64,000 bases of DNA from Swaminathania salitolerans (GCF_025994315.1 NZ_BAQE01000001.1), one strand, 5' to 3'; shown: positions 50,429-60,195, numbered from the stretch's first letter. Translations and numbers: made by a program. The notes: generated from the sequence alone by a model not told the origin.

Positions 50429-52033
50429 GTGTCGTCAGCCCTGCTCGAAAAATGCCTCGGAGCCCTGCCTTCCCGCTATCCAGGCCCGGGAGGCGCGGCA
50501 GCCGTCATCCACCGGGGAGAAGTCGTCGCCAGCCGGAGCTGGGGGTTTGCCAATGCGGAAATGCGCCTGCGCTTCACGCCCCGCACGCAGTTCCGCATGT
50601 GCTCGATCACGAAGCAGTTCACCTGTCTTCTGCTCGACCAGTGGCTTTCGGACCATGGTGAGGATCGAACCCGGCTGGACGCGGCAATCTCGGCCCGTCT
50701 GCCGCGCCTCGAGGAAGCACCGCCCGGCATCATGGATCTGGCCCATAACCAGTCCGGACTGAGAGATTACTGGGCCATTGCCATGCTGCATGGCGCTCCG
50801 ACGGAGTCGATCTTCGGCCCCTGCGAGGCGAAGCGCCTCATTTCCGGCACCCGGCATCTGCATTTCCGGCCGGGCACGAGCTATTCCTACGTCAATCAGA
50901 ACTTCCGACTCATCTCCGATATCCTGGAGGAAGAGACGGGCCGGAGCTTCGCGGAATTGCTGAGCACCCGGATTTTCGGGCGTTGCGGGATGGATCATGC
51001 CTTTCTCGCAGCCAACACCGCGGCTCTGCCCGATGGAACACAGGGTTACGAAGGAAACGAGGCCTCCGGCTATCGCCCCGCCGAAAACGCCATTCTCTGG
51101 ACCGGAGATGCCGGGCTGGGCGCCAGCCTCGAGGACATGATCGCCTGGGAACGCGCGATCGACGCCCAGCGCGACGACCCGGACGGTTTCTACAACCGGC
51201 TGAGCCGTGACGTGACCTTTTCCGACGGCACGCCTGCCCGATACGGATTCGGCCTGCAACGGGGACATCTGCACGGTCGCGCCATGACCGGGCATGGCGG
51301 TGCCTTGCGCGGATGGCGAAGCCACAGGCTGCATCTGGCGCAGGAGCGTCTTTCGGTCGTGGTGATGTTCAATCACATGTCCGACGCCCATCTCGCGGCA
51401 GCCGAACTCGCTGCGGCCGCACTCGATCTCGCGTCGCCCTCCCCTGCGCCTTCCGGCGGCAGGGGCGCTTTTTCCGGGGCCTTTCTCGACGAGGAAACGG
51501 GGCTTTCGGCAAGCATCGCCCCCAGCCGCACCCCCGACGGGTGCGAGGATGGACGTCTTGCCCTGAGATATGCCTGGCCGCCGGAAACGCTCGATGACTG
51601 GGATGCCGCGCATGCAGGACGGCATGGCACGCGCCTTGCTCTGCAGGGTTCCGACGTTCGCATGATCCGCCCGCAGGAAAACCGGACGATCAGCCTGAGA
51701 CGCCTCATGCCGCCATCCGGGCGAACCGATCTCGACGGCCTCTATTTCTGCGAGGAGCTCGACACCGGGATTACGATCGCTGTCACGAGCGGCACGCCTT
51801 ATGGCGCAGCCTCGGGAGCGCTCGGTGCGGGCCGTATGGAACGACTTCTTCCTCTTGGGGAAGATGTCTGGCTGATGCCCTGCCTCAGAGCGCTCGACCA
51901 CAGTCCTCCGGGATACTGGACGCTGGTCTTCCACCGGGCTCCCGATGGCAGGGTCGAGGCCCTGACCGTCGGCTGCTGGCTGGCGCGCGCACTCCGCTAC
52001 CGACGCATGACCGCCCACGCCGCCCCGGCATGA
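50429..52033 (+). CDS. D-aminopeptidase-like serine hydrolase (S12)
   Basis: This 534-residue enzyme matches the S12 family, and its length and motif spacing fit D-aminopeptidase (DAP) of Ochrobactrum: Ser59-x2-Lys62 in CSITK, Tyr154-x-Asn156 in SYVNQN, and His289-x-Gly291 in GHGG. The C-terminal ~200 residues would form the two small beta domains that gate the DAP active site. DAP removes N-terminal D-amino acids from peptides. There is no signal peptide, so it is cytoplasmic. GTG 50429 has GGAG 9 bases upstream. Confidence 0.82.
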   Translation: MSSALLEKCLGALPSRYPGPGGAAAVIHRGEVVASRSWGFANAEMRLRFTPRTQFRMCSITKQFTCLLLDQWLSDHGEDRTRLDAAISARLPRLEEAPPGIMDLAHNQSGLRDYWAIAMLHGAPTESIFGPCEAKRLISGTRHLHFRPGTSYSYVNQNFRLISDILEEETGRSFAELLSTRIFGRCGMDHAFLAANTAALPDGTQGYEGNEASGYRPAENAILWTGDAGLGASLEDMIAWERAIDAQRDDPDGFYNRLSRDVTFSDGTPARYGFGLQRGHLHGRAMTGHGGALRGWRSHRLHLAQERLSVVVMFNHMSDAHLAAAELAAAALDLASPSPAPSGGRGAFSGAFLDEETGLSASIAPSRTPDGCEDGRLALRYAWPPETLDDWDAAHAGRHGTRLALQGSDVRMIRPQENRTISLRRLMPPSGRTDLDGLYFCEELDTGITIAVTSGTPYGAASGALGAGRMERLLPLGEDVWLMPCLRALDHSPPGYWTLVFHRAPDGRVEALTVGCWLARALRYRRMTAHAAPA

Positions 52034-52035
52034 GG

Positions 52036-52076
52036 CCGGATCGGTGCGGGCAGGATCGTGCAGGATCGGGCAGGCC
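52036..52076 (+). repeat. Degenerate tandem repeat after the D-aminopeptidase gene
   Basis: The 10-12-base block (G)GCAGGATCG/GTGCAGGATCG/GGGCAGG recurs three times just after the stop codon at 52031. Confidence 0.6.
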
Positions 52077-52322
52077 CATGCGAGCGAGCGACGAAACGCT
52101 CCCGGACCGGGCTGGACGGCATCGCGCTCCCCGGGGCACCGGATCCGGATAACGGGACACACTCCGCCTGTCTCACCCGGCATGGCGTGACCCGCATTTG
52201 ACGAACAGGGGGCATTCACCGCATCATATTGCCGCAGCCGGTCTCACCCTGCCCCGTTCTCCGGGTGCGGGGCCGTTGCCGTTGCTCCATCCCTTCCCTC
52301 TCCAACCGGGCTTCTCATCGCC

Positions 52323-53579
52323 ATGATTTCCGCTCTGATGCCAACGTTCAAACGGGTCGACCTTGCTTTCGAGCACGGTCAGGGTGCTTGCTTGTATACG
52401 GCAGACGGACGACGATTTCTGGATTTCGGGGCAGGCATTGCCGTCTCGTCCCTCGGCCACGGCCATCCGGGACTGGTGAAGGCCATTGCGGAGCAGGCCG
52501 CCCGGGTGATGCATGTCTCCAATCTCTACCGGATTCCGCAAGCCGAACGCCTTGCCGAACGGCTTGTGGCCCATTCCTTTGCCGATAGCGTGTTCTTCAG
52601 CAATTCCGGCGCGGAAGCCAATGAAGGCATGGTCAAGATGATCCGCAAGGCGCAGGCGCAGCGCGGCCACGCGGAACGCACCCGGATCATCTGTTGCACC
52701 GGGGCCTTTCATGGCAGGACGCTGGCCATGATCGCCGCGACCGGCAACCCGGCCTATCTCGAGGGCTTCGGTACTCCGGTGGACGGCTTCGATCACGTCC
52801 CGTTCAACAACATGAATGCCCTCAGAGCTGCCATCACACCCGAGACGGCGGGTATCATGGTCGAGCCGATCCAGGGAGAGACCGGCATACGTCAGGCCGA
52901 TCCGCAGTTCATGACGGGGCTGAGACAGGTCTGCGACGAGTTCGGCCTCCTGCTCGGCTTCGACGAGGTCCAGACCGGCATGGGACGCACCGGCAAGCTC
53001 TTCGCCCATGAATGGTACGATGTCACCCCGGACATCATCTCGGTCGCCAAGGGTATCGCCGGAGGATTCCCCATGGGCGCCATTCTCGCCTCGGAGGAGG
53101 TCGCCTCGCACATGACGGCCGGCTCTCATGGCACGACCTTCGGTGGCAATCCTCTGGCCTGCGCCGCCGCCAATGCCGTTCTGGACGAAATTCTCGCTCC
53201 GGGATTTCTGGATGCTGTGGAAGAGACCGGGGCATTTCTGGGCGAGGCACTCGCAGCCCTCGTACGGACTCATCCGGCAATTTTCGAACTCGCCCGTGGG
53301 CGAGGCCTGATGTGGGGGCTGAAATGCCGCCTCCCGGTTGCCCGGATACAGGAAATGGCAACCCGATCGGGACTGCTGAGCGTGACGGCAGGCGATAACG
53401 TCCTGCGGCTCCTGCCGCCACTGATCGTCGGCAAGGATGAATGCCGCGAGGCGGTCGCCATACTCGGGACGGTCGCCGGTACGCTCGAGTCCGAAACCGG
53501 CAAATCCTGTGCCGGATCCGAGGCCCGGACAGACGGGAAACAGGGGCCGATCCAGAGCCACGAGGAGATCCAGGCGTGA
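52323..53579 (+). CDS. argD: Acetylornithine aminotransferase
   Basis: ArgD is a class III PLP aminotransferase for arginine synthesis (and possibly for succinyl-diaminopimelate in lysine synthesis). The 418-residue protein has the FFSNSGAEANEGMVK block, FDEVQTGMGRTG and the PLP lysine in SVAKGIAGGFPMGA. The C-terminal ~40 residues are a Gly/Ser-rich extension beyond the usual end. It heads the run argD-argF-hslO-unknown, overlapping argF by four bases (GTGA). Confidence 0.92.
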   Translation: MISALMPTFKRVDLAFEHGQGACLYTADGRRFLDFGAGIAVSSLGHGHPGLVKAIAEQAARVMHVSNLYRIPQAERLAERLVAHSFADSVFFSNSGAEANEGMVKMIRKAQAQRGHAERTRIICCTGAFHGRTLAMIAATGNPAYLEGFGTPVDGFDHVPFNNMNALRAAITPETAGIMVEPIQGETGIRQADPQFMTGLRQVCDEFGLLLGFDEVQTGMGRTGKLFAHEWYDVTPDIISVAKGIAGGFPMGAILASEEVASHMTAGSHGTTFGGNPLACAAANAVLDEILAPGFLDAVEETGAFLGEALAALVRTHPAIFELARGRGLMWGLKCRLPVARIQEMATRSGLLSVTAGDNVLRLLPPLIVGKDECREAVAILGTVAGTLESETGKSCAGSEARTDGKQGPIQSHEEIQA

Positions 53580-54601
53580 CCGCCCAGACATGTAGAAGTT
53601 CCGCCGACGGGATCCGTCACTTTCTCGATCTGCGCGATCACGACAGTGCGACGTTGCGCGCCATTCTGGATGTGGCGCGGTCCGTCAAGGCCATGCAGCA
53701 CGGGCGTGAACGACCGCTCCATCCTGCGCAGCCGCTCGCCGGGCGGACGCTCGGGCTGATGCTCTCCAAGCCATCTACCCGGACGCGCCTCTCCTTCGAG
53801 ATCGGGATGCGTCAGCTCGGGGGAACCGTTTCGGTCCTTTCTCCGGGCGACATGCAGATCGGACGCGGAGAGAGTCTTGCCGACACGGCAAGGGTCCTTT
53901 CCCGCTTCCTCGATGTTCTGGTCGTGCGGACAGGGGATACCGAGATGATCCGGGAGCTGGTCCGATGGAGCACCATCCCGATCGTCAACGGTCTGACACC
54001 GGATTCCCATCCCGTTCAGATTCTTGCCGATATCATGACGTTCGAGGAGCATCGCGGCGCGGTAGGGGGAACGCACTGGGCCTGGGTCGGCGATGGCAAC
54101 AACGTTGCGGTTTCCCTGATCGAGGGCGCCGTACGGTTCGGCTTCTCGCTCACGCTTGCCACACCCCCCTCGATGCAGCCCCGCGAAGAGGTTCTGGAAT
54201 GGGCCAGACGCGAGGGCGGCGCGATCAGGCTCGTGCACGATCCGGTCGAAGCCGTACGCGATGCCCAGTGCATCGTCACCGATACATGGACAAGCATGTC
54301 GGATCGGGAATCGGCCGACCGTCTCGCAACGCTCGAACCGTATCGCGTCGATACGCACCTCATGCAGAAAGCTGCACCGCAAGCCCTGTTCATGCACTGC
54401 CTGCCTGCCCATATCGGTGAGGAAGTCACGCAGGACGTGTTCGAAAGCCCGGCCTCGGTCGTTTTCGATGAGGCCGAAAACAGACTCCACGCCCAGAAAG
54501 GCCTTCTGCTCTGGGTTCTCGGTGGCGTCCGATGGCAGCGCTTCGGCCACGCCTCCGGCGAGACAGAACCGGCATCCAGCCCAACCGACGAGACCCGATG
54601 A
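53576..54601 (+). CDS. argF: Ornithine carbamoyltransferase
   Basis: ArgF makes citrulline from ornithine and carbamoyl phosphate. The 341-residue protein has SKPSTRTRLSFE, HPVQILADI and HCLPAH. It begins at GTG 53576 inside the argD stop and ends inside the hslO start (ATGA). The first ~15 residues (TAQTCRSSADG) are not conserved. Confidence 0.94.
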   Translation: MTAQTCRSSADGIRHFLDLRDHDSATLRAILDVARSVKAMQHGRERPLHPAQPLAGRTLGLMLSKPSTRTRLSFEIGMRQLGGTVSVLSPGDMQIGRGESLADTARVLSRFLDVLVVRTGDTEMIRELVRWSTIPIVNGLTPDSHPVQILADIMTFEEHRGAVGGTHWAWVGDGNNVAVSLIEGAVRFGFSLTLATPPSMQPREEVLEWARREGGAIRLVHDPVEAVRDAQCIVTDTWTSMSDRESADRLATLEPYRVDTHLMQKAAPQALFMHCLPAHIGEEVTQDVFESPASVVFDEAENRLHAQKGLLLWVLGGVRWQRFGHASGETEPASSPTDETR

Positions 54602-55572
54602 TCGACACGCCCGCCTTTCTGGACACACATCGCCCCGACTCCGTGCCCGATCTCGTGGTGCCGCATGGCATCACGCCGTTCCATCTCTCGAACAGCCCGG
54701 TACGAGGCCGTCTCGTGCGTCTCGGCCCACTTGCCGATATCATGCTGACCCGTCATGACATTGCGGATTCAGGTCGTATTCTTGCAGGTCAGGCCCTGTC
54801 ACTGGTGGCCGGTCTGAGCGCTGGGCTCAAATTCAAGGGGTCCTTTTCGCTCCAGATCAAGGGCGACGGCCCGGTCAGCACACTCGTTGCCGACTGCACC
54901 GATACGGGGGAACTGCGCTTCTATCTCCGGATGGAGAACGACGCCGCCCCGCGCGACGCAACCGCGCGCGCCCTTCTGGGGGAGGGGTATTTCGCCTTCA
55001 CGGTCGATCAGGGTGCCCATATGGAGCGTCATCAGGGGATCGTTGCGCTCGAGGGCGAGACCCTGGCCGATATGGCCACCCATTATTTCGAAACCAGCGA
55101 ACAGCATCGCTGCGCCGTGCTTCTCTTCTGCGACCGGACGGAGGCGGGTTGGGAGGCAGGAGCCCTCCTTCTCGAGAAAATCGCGCAGGAAGGGGGGATC
55201 GTCCCGAGCCCGGATGCCGGGCCCGGAGAAAAGCACCAGGGTCAGACGGATTCCGGCGCGGCACAAACGGACGAGGACAGCTGGGAGACGGCATGTGTTC
55301 TGGGCCGCACCCTGACATCGTCCGAGTTGTTCGATCGATCGCTCAGCAGCGTCACGCTGATCGAGCGTCTGTTCGGAACCCAGGGGGTTATCGTCGATCG
55401 CGCCCGCGCGGTCAGCCTCGGTTGCCGGTGCAATCGTGCGCGCCTCGCTGGCGTGCTCTCTTCCTTTCCGGAAGAGGATCTCGATCATATGGCGGAAGAA
55501 GGAACCATCACGATGAATTGCGAATTCTGCAATGTCGGTTTCCAGTTCGCCCGAGACGATATCGCACGATGA
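54598..55572 (+). CDS. hslO: Redox-switch chaperone Hsp33
   Basis: Hsp33 is a zinc-bound chaperone switched on by oxidation. The 324-residue protein has the C-x-C (Cys276, Cys278, in LGCRCNR) and C-x2-C (Cys308, Cys311, in CEFC) zinc ligands, spaced as in the E. coli protein. An acidic low-complexity insert (around residues 205-230) precedes the switch. Its 4-base overlaps with argF and with the next gene suggest translational coupling. Confidence 0.93.
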   Translation: MIDTPAFLDTHRPDSVPDLVVPHGITPFHLSNSPVRGRLVRLGPLADIMLTRHDIADSGRILAGQALSLVAGLSAGLKFKGSFSLQIKGDGPVSTLVADCTDTGELRFYLRMENDAAPRDATARALLGEGYFAFTVDQGAHMERHQGIVALEGETLADMATHYFETSEQHRCAVLLFCDRTEAGWEAGALLLEKIAQEGGIVPSPDAGPGEKHQGQTDSGAAQTDEDSWETACVLGRTLTSSELFDRSLSSVTLIERLFGTQGVIVDRARAVSLGCRCNRARLAGVLSSFPEEDLDHMAEEGTITMNCEFCNVGFQFARDDIAR

Positions 55573-56585
55573 CCCCGGGTGAAGCACTGCTGAATTCCGT
55601 CACGATCGACGGCGAACCGGTCTCCGGTCTTTACGACCAGTGGAGCCCGGCCGAACATGTCGTCCTCGCCGATAATGTCCAGTGCCTCACCTTTCACGAT
55701 CCGCTCTCCGGGCGATCGGCGGTCTGGTATCTCGACGGAAACGCGTGTTACTGCGGCTCCCATATCGAGGTCGTCCAGCGTCTGCGCCCCGAAGAGATCT
55801 GCGATACGGTCGCGCCCTGGTTCGACGACCTCGCCCGTCATGCTCTGGTTTCGAGCCCGACTCCCCTTCCCGACATTCCCCCCATGCCGCTCTTTCTCGC
55901 CGTCCAGCTCGCTGCGGCATGGGCGGTCCGGAACCTCGCCGATGTCCGTCTCATCCAGAGCGCGCTGCTCGGAAAGGACCGCTCCGCAGATCGCCCCGAG
56001 GATCTGCCGATCGCCCCGCGTCAGCTTCGTCGTCTGCTCGGAACCCGCATAGCGCCGGAGACGCTTGTCGTTCTCTCTCCGTTTACGGACCGTCCGTTGC
56101 GATCCCAGATTTCTTTCTCTGTGGATCACCAGATCATCCATCGCTTCTGCGATCCGGAAACCGATACCGTTTTCTACCTCGTCTGGTGGGAAAAGCAGCT
56201 CGATCAATCGCCGAGCCTCTATTTTCCGGAGAGCCGGCTTATCGTCAGCGATATCGACCTCGCAGGAATGATCCCGCCCCGTATTCTCGGCTGGTATATG
56301 AGCACGCCGGATCATGTCTCCCTGATCGCAGAGGCGCGGGAGTTCGAGGCGCAGGATTTCGGTCTCGGAAGCGCGTCGTCGCTCCTCGCATCCCCCGAAA
56401 ATACCGTATCGCCTCCGACGACCCCCGAGGATGTCTCGACAGCGGACATGATTTCGGAATCCTGGGCCTTCCTGCATCGTACACAGGACGAACCGTCCGA
56501 GTCTCCCGCGGCGGAGGATCCGACCAGAACAAGACCATCGGGGTCTCTTCTCGGACGCCTGCGCTCTCTTGTAAGAAAGAAATAA
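55569..56585 (+). CDS. Protein of unknown function coupled to hslO
   Basis: This 338-residue protein starts in the hslO stop codon (ATGA). It has scattered cysteines (Cys in VQCLTF, ACYCGSH, EEICDTV, HRFCDPE), a mixed alpha/beta core, and a Ser/Thr/Pro-rich tail (residues ~280-325) ending in a basic LRSLVRKK. There is no signal peptide or membrane helix. I do not recognise the family. The tight link to Hsp33 raises a possible redox partner or client, but this is only a guess. Confidence 0.7.
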   Translation: MTPGEALLNSVTIDGEPVSGLYDQWSPAEHVVLADNVQCLTFHDPLSGRSAVWYLDGNACYCGSHIEVVQRLRPEEICDTVAPWFDDLARHALVSSPTPLPDIPPMPLFLAVQLAAAWAVRNLADVRLIQSALLGKDRSADRPEDLPIAPRQLRRLLGTRIAPETLVVLSPFTDRPLRSQISFSVDHQIIHRFCDPETDTVFYLVWWEKQLDQSPSLYFPESRLIVSDIDLAGMIPPRILGWYMSTPDHVSLIAEAREFEAQDFGLGSASSLLASPENTVSPPTTPEDVSTADMISESWAFLHRTQDEPSESPAAEDPTRTRPSGSLLGRLRSLVRKK

Positions 56586-56614
56586 TCAACCCTCACCAGC
56601 CACAGGAGCCAGTC

Positions 56615-57490
56615 ATGTCGGCGAAATCACCCGGGGTCACGTCCTTTCTGCGTTTCGGTTCCGTCTGCCTGATGCTCGGTGTCATGGCCCCGGCTCTCAT
56701 TGCCTGCGGGGACAGCGAACCCCAGAGCTTCGCACCGCTCGATTACGCCTATCTCAGCAAGATCCATCTGAATGTGGCTCATATGGAGATCGTCGATGCG
56801 GCGCCTCCGGGAAGCACGGCGGGAGATATCTCGGGCAAGGCGCCCACTTCCCCCCAGCAAGCGCTCGAGAGGATGGCGCGGGAGAGGCTCATTCCCAGCG
56901 GTACGGAAGGCAACGGAACCTTCACCATCACCAAGGCGAGCATCCTTCATGCGCCGGGCGGCACCCTTCTCGGCGAACTCGAGGCTCATATCGACCTTTC
57001 CGCTCCTGCGGGCGGGCGGGCCGGCTTTGCTCAGGCGCGGATCACGAGAAGCCTCAATCCCGGAAACAAGAACCCCGAATCTCCCTCGGTCCTGTACGAT
57101 CTCACCGCCCAGATGATGCAGGACATGAATGTCGAGCTCGAGTTCCAGATCAAGAAATCCCTCCGTGACTGGCTCGTCGATGCCAGCGGCGTTCCGATCG
57201 CAGGCACGATCCAGCAGCAGGATATCGGCCCGAATGCGCCGCTGGCCGCCGCGCCCGTCGCGAGTCCTGCAACCGGATCCGCAGCCAGCCCCGTAACCGG
57301 AGAGAACGCTCCGTTCGCAAACGGTGCGTCCTCGAACGGTACACCCTCGCACGTCACGCCCGCATCTTCGGCACCGACGCAACCCGATGCGATCTTCCCT
57401 CTTGGCGACCCTGGCGATGAAGGTGTCAGCCAACCCTCAGCGCGCTCACCGCAACCCGGTGTTCTTACTCTCCCCGCCAGTCATTCCTGA
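56615..57490 (+). CDS. Putative lipoprotein of unknown function
   Basis: This 291-residue protein has a lipobox (L-I-A-C, Cys31) and a mature N-domain (residues ~40-195) with beta and helical segments (DYAYLSKIHLNVAHMEIVDA; LGELEAHIDLSA), then a long Ala/Pro/Ser-rich tail with ASPATGSAASPVTGE-type repeats. A GGAG site precedes ATG 56615. It lies 29 bases after the unknown gene and probably shares its transcript. No family is recognised. Confidence 0.7.
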   Translation: MSAKSPGVTSFLRFGSVCLMLGVMAPALIACGDSEPQSFAPLDYAYLSKIHLNVAHMEIVDAAPPGSTAGDISGKAPTSPQQALERMARERLIPSGTEGNGTFTITKASILHAPGGTLLGELEAHIDLSAPAGGRAGFAQARITRSLNPGNKNPESPSVLYDLTAQMMQDMNVELEFQIKKSLRDWLVDASGVPIAGTIQQQDIGPNAPLAAAPVASPATGSAASPVTGENAPFANGASSNGTPSHVTPASSAPTQPDAIFPLGDPGDEGVSQPSARSPQPGVLTLPASHS

Positions 57491-57535
57491 TAGCGGGCCT
57501 GATAGCGGGCCTGATACCGAACCCGATACCGGGCG
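57488..57535 (+). repeat. 12-bp tandem repeat carrying the lipoprotein stop codon
   Basis: TGATAGCGGGCC occurs at 57488-57499 and 57500-57511, followed by the decayed copies TGATACCGAACC and CGATACCGGGCG. The first three copies start with TGA in the lipoprotein reading frame. Confidence 0.85.
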
Positions 57536-57553
57536 CATTCCGGTCTCGATGCG

Positions 57554-57594
57554 CCGGTCCGCATGCCAGCCGAGCCGGGACTGGCATGGACCGG
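57554..57594 (+). terminator. Possible terminator hairpin before the dehydrogenase operon
   Basis: CCGGTCCGCATGCCAG and CTGGCATGGACCGG pair with one bulge. A run of five T follows, but 15 bases later, so termination is uncertain. Confidence 0.35.
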
Positions 57595-57690
57595 AACCCG
57601 GATGACTGCTTTTTCGTTGTTCAATCACGAGAAAGAGAGGTATCTGGGCAAAATGAGTAACGACGCTCAACGTTACGCAGGGAGAATACG

Positions 57691-58386
57691 TTGACTGCGT
57701 CTTCATCTTCACGCCGCCGCTTCGTCCGCAACGCGGCCGGTACCACAGCGCTCGCCCTCATCCCGTATCAGGGTCGGCCGGCTCATGCCGGAACTTCCGA
57801 AGCGGCCGTTCCGTTCGAGCCTGTCTTTTTCACACCTGCCGAGCTCGAATTCCTGTCGGCAGCCTGCGAACGTATCTTTCCGCAGGACGATCTCGGACCG
57901 GGAGCCGTCGCGCTCGGCGTGCCCTTCTTCATCGATCGCCAGATGGATACGCCCTACGGAAAAGGCGAACTCTGGTATCTCTCTGGACCGTTCCACGAAG
58001 GACCGCCCCAGCTCGGCTACCAGCTTCCTTTCGCCCCCCGCGATCTGTATCGCAAGGGGATTGCCGCCGCAGATGCCTATGCCCGCCAGAGACGTGGGAG
58101 GAAATTCTCCGGTCTTTCTGCGAACGATCAGATCGATCTGCTCACGGCATTCGAAGGAGGCGGCGTGCAGTTCCCGGAACTCAATGCCCGTATGTTCTTC
58201 GAACAGCTCAGACGCAACACGCTCGAAGGCGTGTTTGCCGATCCGGTCTATGGAGGCAACCGGGCCATGCAGGGTTGGACGCTTCTCGGCTTTCCGGGCG
58301 CACGCGCCGACTTCATGGACTGGGTCGATCAGAACGGCGCTCCCTATCCTTTCGGTCCAGTCTCTCTGGCACGCCAGCCCCTCTGA
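57691..58386 (+). CDS. Dehydrogenase small (gamma) subunit, Tat-exported
   Basis: This 231-residue protein matches the gluconate 2-dehydrogenase subunit 3 family, the small subunit of membrane-bound FAD sugar and polyol dehydrogenases. The N-terminus has a twin-arginine signal (SRRRFVRNAAG, cut near PAHA-GT); the folded complex with the flavoprotein is exported together. It starts at TTG 57691 with GGGAG upstream. It is the first gene of the small subunit, flavoprotein, cytochrome c operon. Confidence 0.85.
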   Translation: MTASSSSRRRFVRNAAGTTALALIPYQGRPAHAGTSEAAVPFEPVFFTPAELEFLSAACERIFPQDDLGPGAVALGVPFFIDRQMDTPYGKGELWYLSGPFHEGPPQLGYQLPFAPRDLYRKGIAAADAYARQRRGRKFSGLSANDQIDLLTAFEGGGVQFPELNARMFFEQLRRNTLEGVFADPVYGGNRAMQGWTLLGFPGARADFMDWVDQNGAPYPFGPVSLARQPL

Positions 58387-58413
58387 AACGACGCGAATAC
58401 GAGCATCATACCC

Positions 58414-60195
58414 ATGTCGAGAAAACGGACTGACGTCGTTATCATTGGAGCCGGTTGGGCCGGTTCGATCCTGGCGAAGGAAATGCGTGAAGCGGGGCGA
58501 TCCGTCATCATGCTGGAGCGTGGCCCCGAACGCAGAACGGCCGTGGAAGGAAGCTATCCGGGCTCAATCGACGAATTGCGCGGAGCAATCCGGCATCGCC
58601 TCTTCCAGAACCCGGCCAAGACAACTGTCACGATCCGGAACACGATGAACCAGACCGCCCTGCCCTATCGCCAGCTGGCTGCCTTCCTGCCGGGTGAAGG
58701 CGTGGGCGGCGCAGGGCTGCACTGGTCCGGTGTGCATTTCAGAGCGGCGCCGGACGATTTGCGCCTGCGCAGCCATGTCATTGAACGTTACGGGAAGAAA
58801 TTCATTCCCGAGGATATGAACCTGCAGGATTACGACGTCACCTATGACGAGCTCGAACCCTTTTTCGACAAGGCCGAAAAGGTTTTCGGGACATCAGGCG
58901 AAGCCTACAAGATCGACGGGAAAATTGTCGGAAACGGAAATGTTTTTGCACCGTCGCGCAGCGACGCATTTCCGCTCCCGCCGATGCAGGACGTTCACAC
59001 CGCTGCCCTCTTCCGCAAGGCTGCGGCGGAGGCCGGTTATCACCCTTATTCAATGCCGGCGGCAAACGCCTCGAAACCGTATCTCAACAGCTACGGGCTT
59101 CAGATGGGGCCATGCAATTTCTGCGGCTATTGCAGCGGCTATGACTGTTTCATGTATTCGAAGGCCTCTCCGAACATCAACATCCTGCCCGCGCTGAGGA
59201 GCGATCCGGGTTTCACCCTGATCTCGAATGCCCATGTCCTGCGCGTCAATCTGGACGCCGAGCGCAGCCGCGCCACCGGGGTTACCTATCTGGATCAGAA
59301 AGCAGATCGGGAAATGACGATCGAGGCCGAACTCGTCATTATCGCGGCCTTCCAGTTTCACAACGTTCACCTCATGCTGCTGTCGGGTATCGGCAAACCC
59401 TACGATCCTGTCAGCAATACCGGCGTCGTCGGACGCAACTTCGTCTACCAGACCCTCACGACCTCCCATGCCTGGATGGGGAGGAACGATTACACCAACC
59501 AGTTCGTCGGAGCAGGAGGGGCAGGGGTCGCGATAGACGATTTCAACAGCGACAATTTCGACCATGGTCCTCTCGGCTTCATCGGCGGCTCGCCCGTCTG
59601 GGTCAATCAGGCCGGCATAAAACCCATCGCAGCCGCCATGTCGGGAGGCGGAAAATCCTCCCCGCGCTGGGGAAAGGGCTTCAAGGAAGCTCTGGTCGAT
59701 ACCTATCGCCACTCCTTCGCCATCGACGCGCATGGCAGCAACATGGCGTATCGCGACGTTTATCTCGATCTGGATCCAACCTGGAAAGACAGCTACGGCC
59801 AGCCCCTGCTGCGCATGACCTTCACCTGGAAGGATAACGATATCCGGATGAACCAGTATGTCGTCGGCAAGATCGAACCCATCATGAAGGCGCTCGGCGC
59901 GCGCCATTACGAGCTGGGACGGCTGGAATATGGCGAACCCTTCGACACCCGCCGTTATCAGACCACCCATCTCGGCGGCGGTGCGGTCATGGGCGCCGAT
60001 CCACGGACGAGCGCGCTCAATCGCTATCTGCAAAGCTGGGATGTTTCCAATGTCTTCGTCATCGGATCCAACGCCTTTCCACAGGGGATGGGATACAATC
60101 CTACGGGCACGGTTGCCGCCCTCGCCTACTGGGCGGCCCATCATATCCGTACCCGCTATCTGATGCATCCCGGCCCTCTGGTACATCGCGCATGA
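58414..60195 (+). CDS. GMC-family flavoprotein dehydrogenase, large subunit
   Basis: This 593-residue FAD enzyme has the Rossmann motif VVIIGAGWAGSILAKEM, GEGVGGAGLHWSGVHF, a four-cysteine cluster (Cys234, 237, 240, 245 in PCNFCGYCSGYDC) expected to hold a 3Fe-4S centre, and the C-terminal THLGGGAVMG and GYNPTGTVAAL blocks with the catalytic His and Asn. It has no signal peptide and would be carried out by the Tat signal of its partner. Gluconate, 2-ketogluconate, sorbitol and related substrates are all oxidised by this type, and the substrate cannot be told from sequence. Confidence 0.85.
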   Translation: MSRKRTDVVIIGAGWAGSILAKEMREAGRSVIMLERGPERRTAVEGSYPGSIDELRGAIRHRLFQNPAKTTVTIRNTMNQTALPYRQLAAFLPGEGVGGAGLHWSGVHFRAAPDDLRLRSHVIERYGKKFIPEDMNLQDYDVTYDELEPFFDKAEKVFGTSGEAYKIDGKIVGNGNVFAPSRSDAFPLPPMQDVHTAALFRKAAAEAGYHPYSMPAANASKPYLNSYGLQMGPCNFCGYCSGYDCFMYSKASPNINILPALRSDPGFTLISNAHVLRVNLDAERSRATGVTYLDQKADREMTIEAELVIIAAFQFHNVHLMLLSGIGKPYDPVSNTGVVGRNFVYQTLTTSHAWMGRNDYTNQFVGAGGAGVAIDDFNSDNFDHGPLGFIGGSPVWVNQAGIKPIAAAMSGGGKSSPRWGKGFKEALVDTYRHSFAIDAHGSNMAYRDVYLDLDPTWKDSYGQPLLRMTFTWKDNDIRMNQYVVGKIEPIMKALGARHYELGRLEYGEPFDTRRYQTTHLGGGAVMGADPRTSALNRYLQSWDVSNVFVIGSNAFPQGMGYNPTGTVAALAYWAAHHIRTRYLMHPGPLVHRA

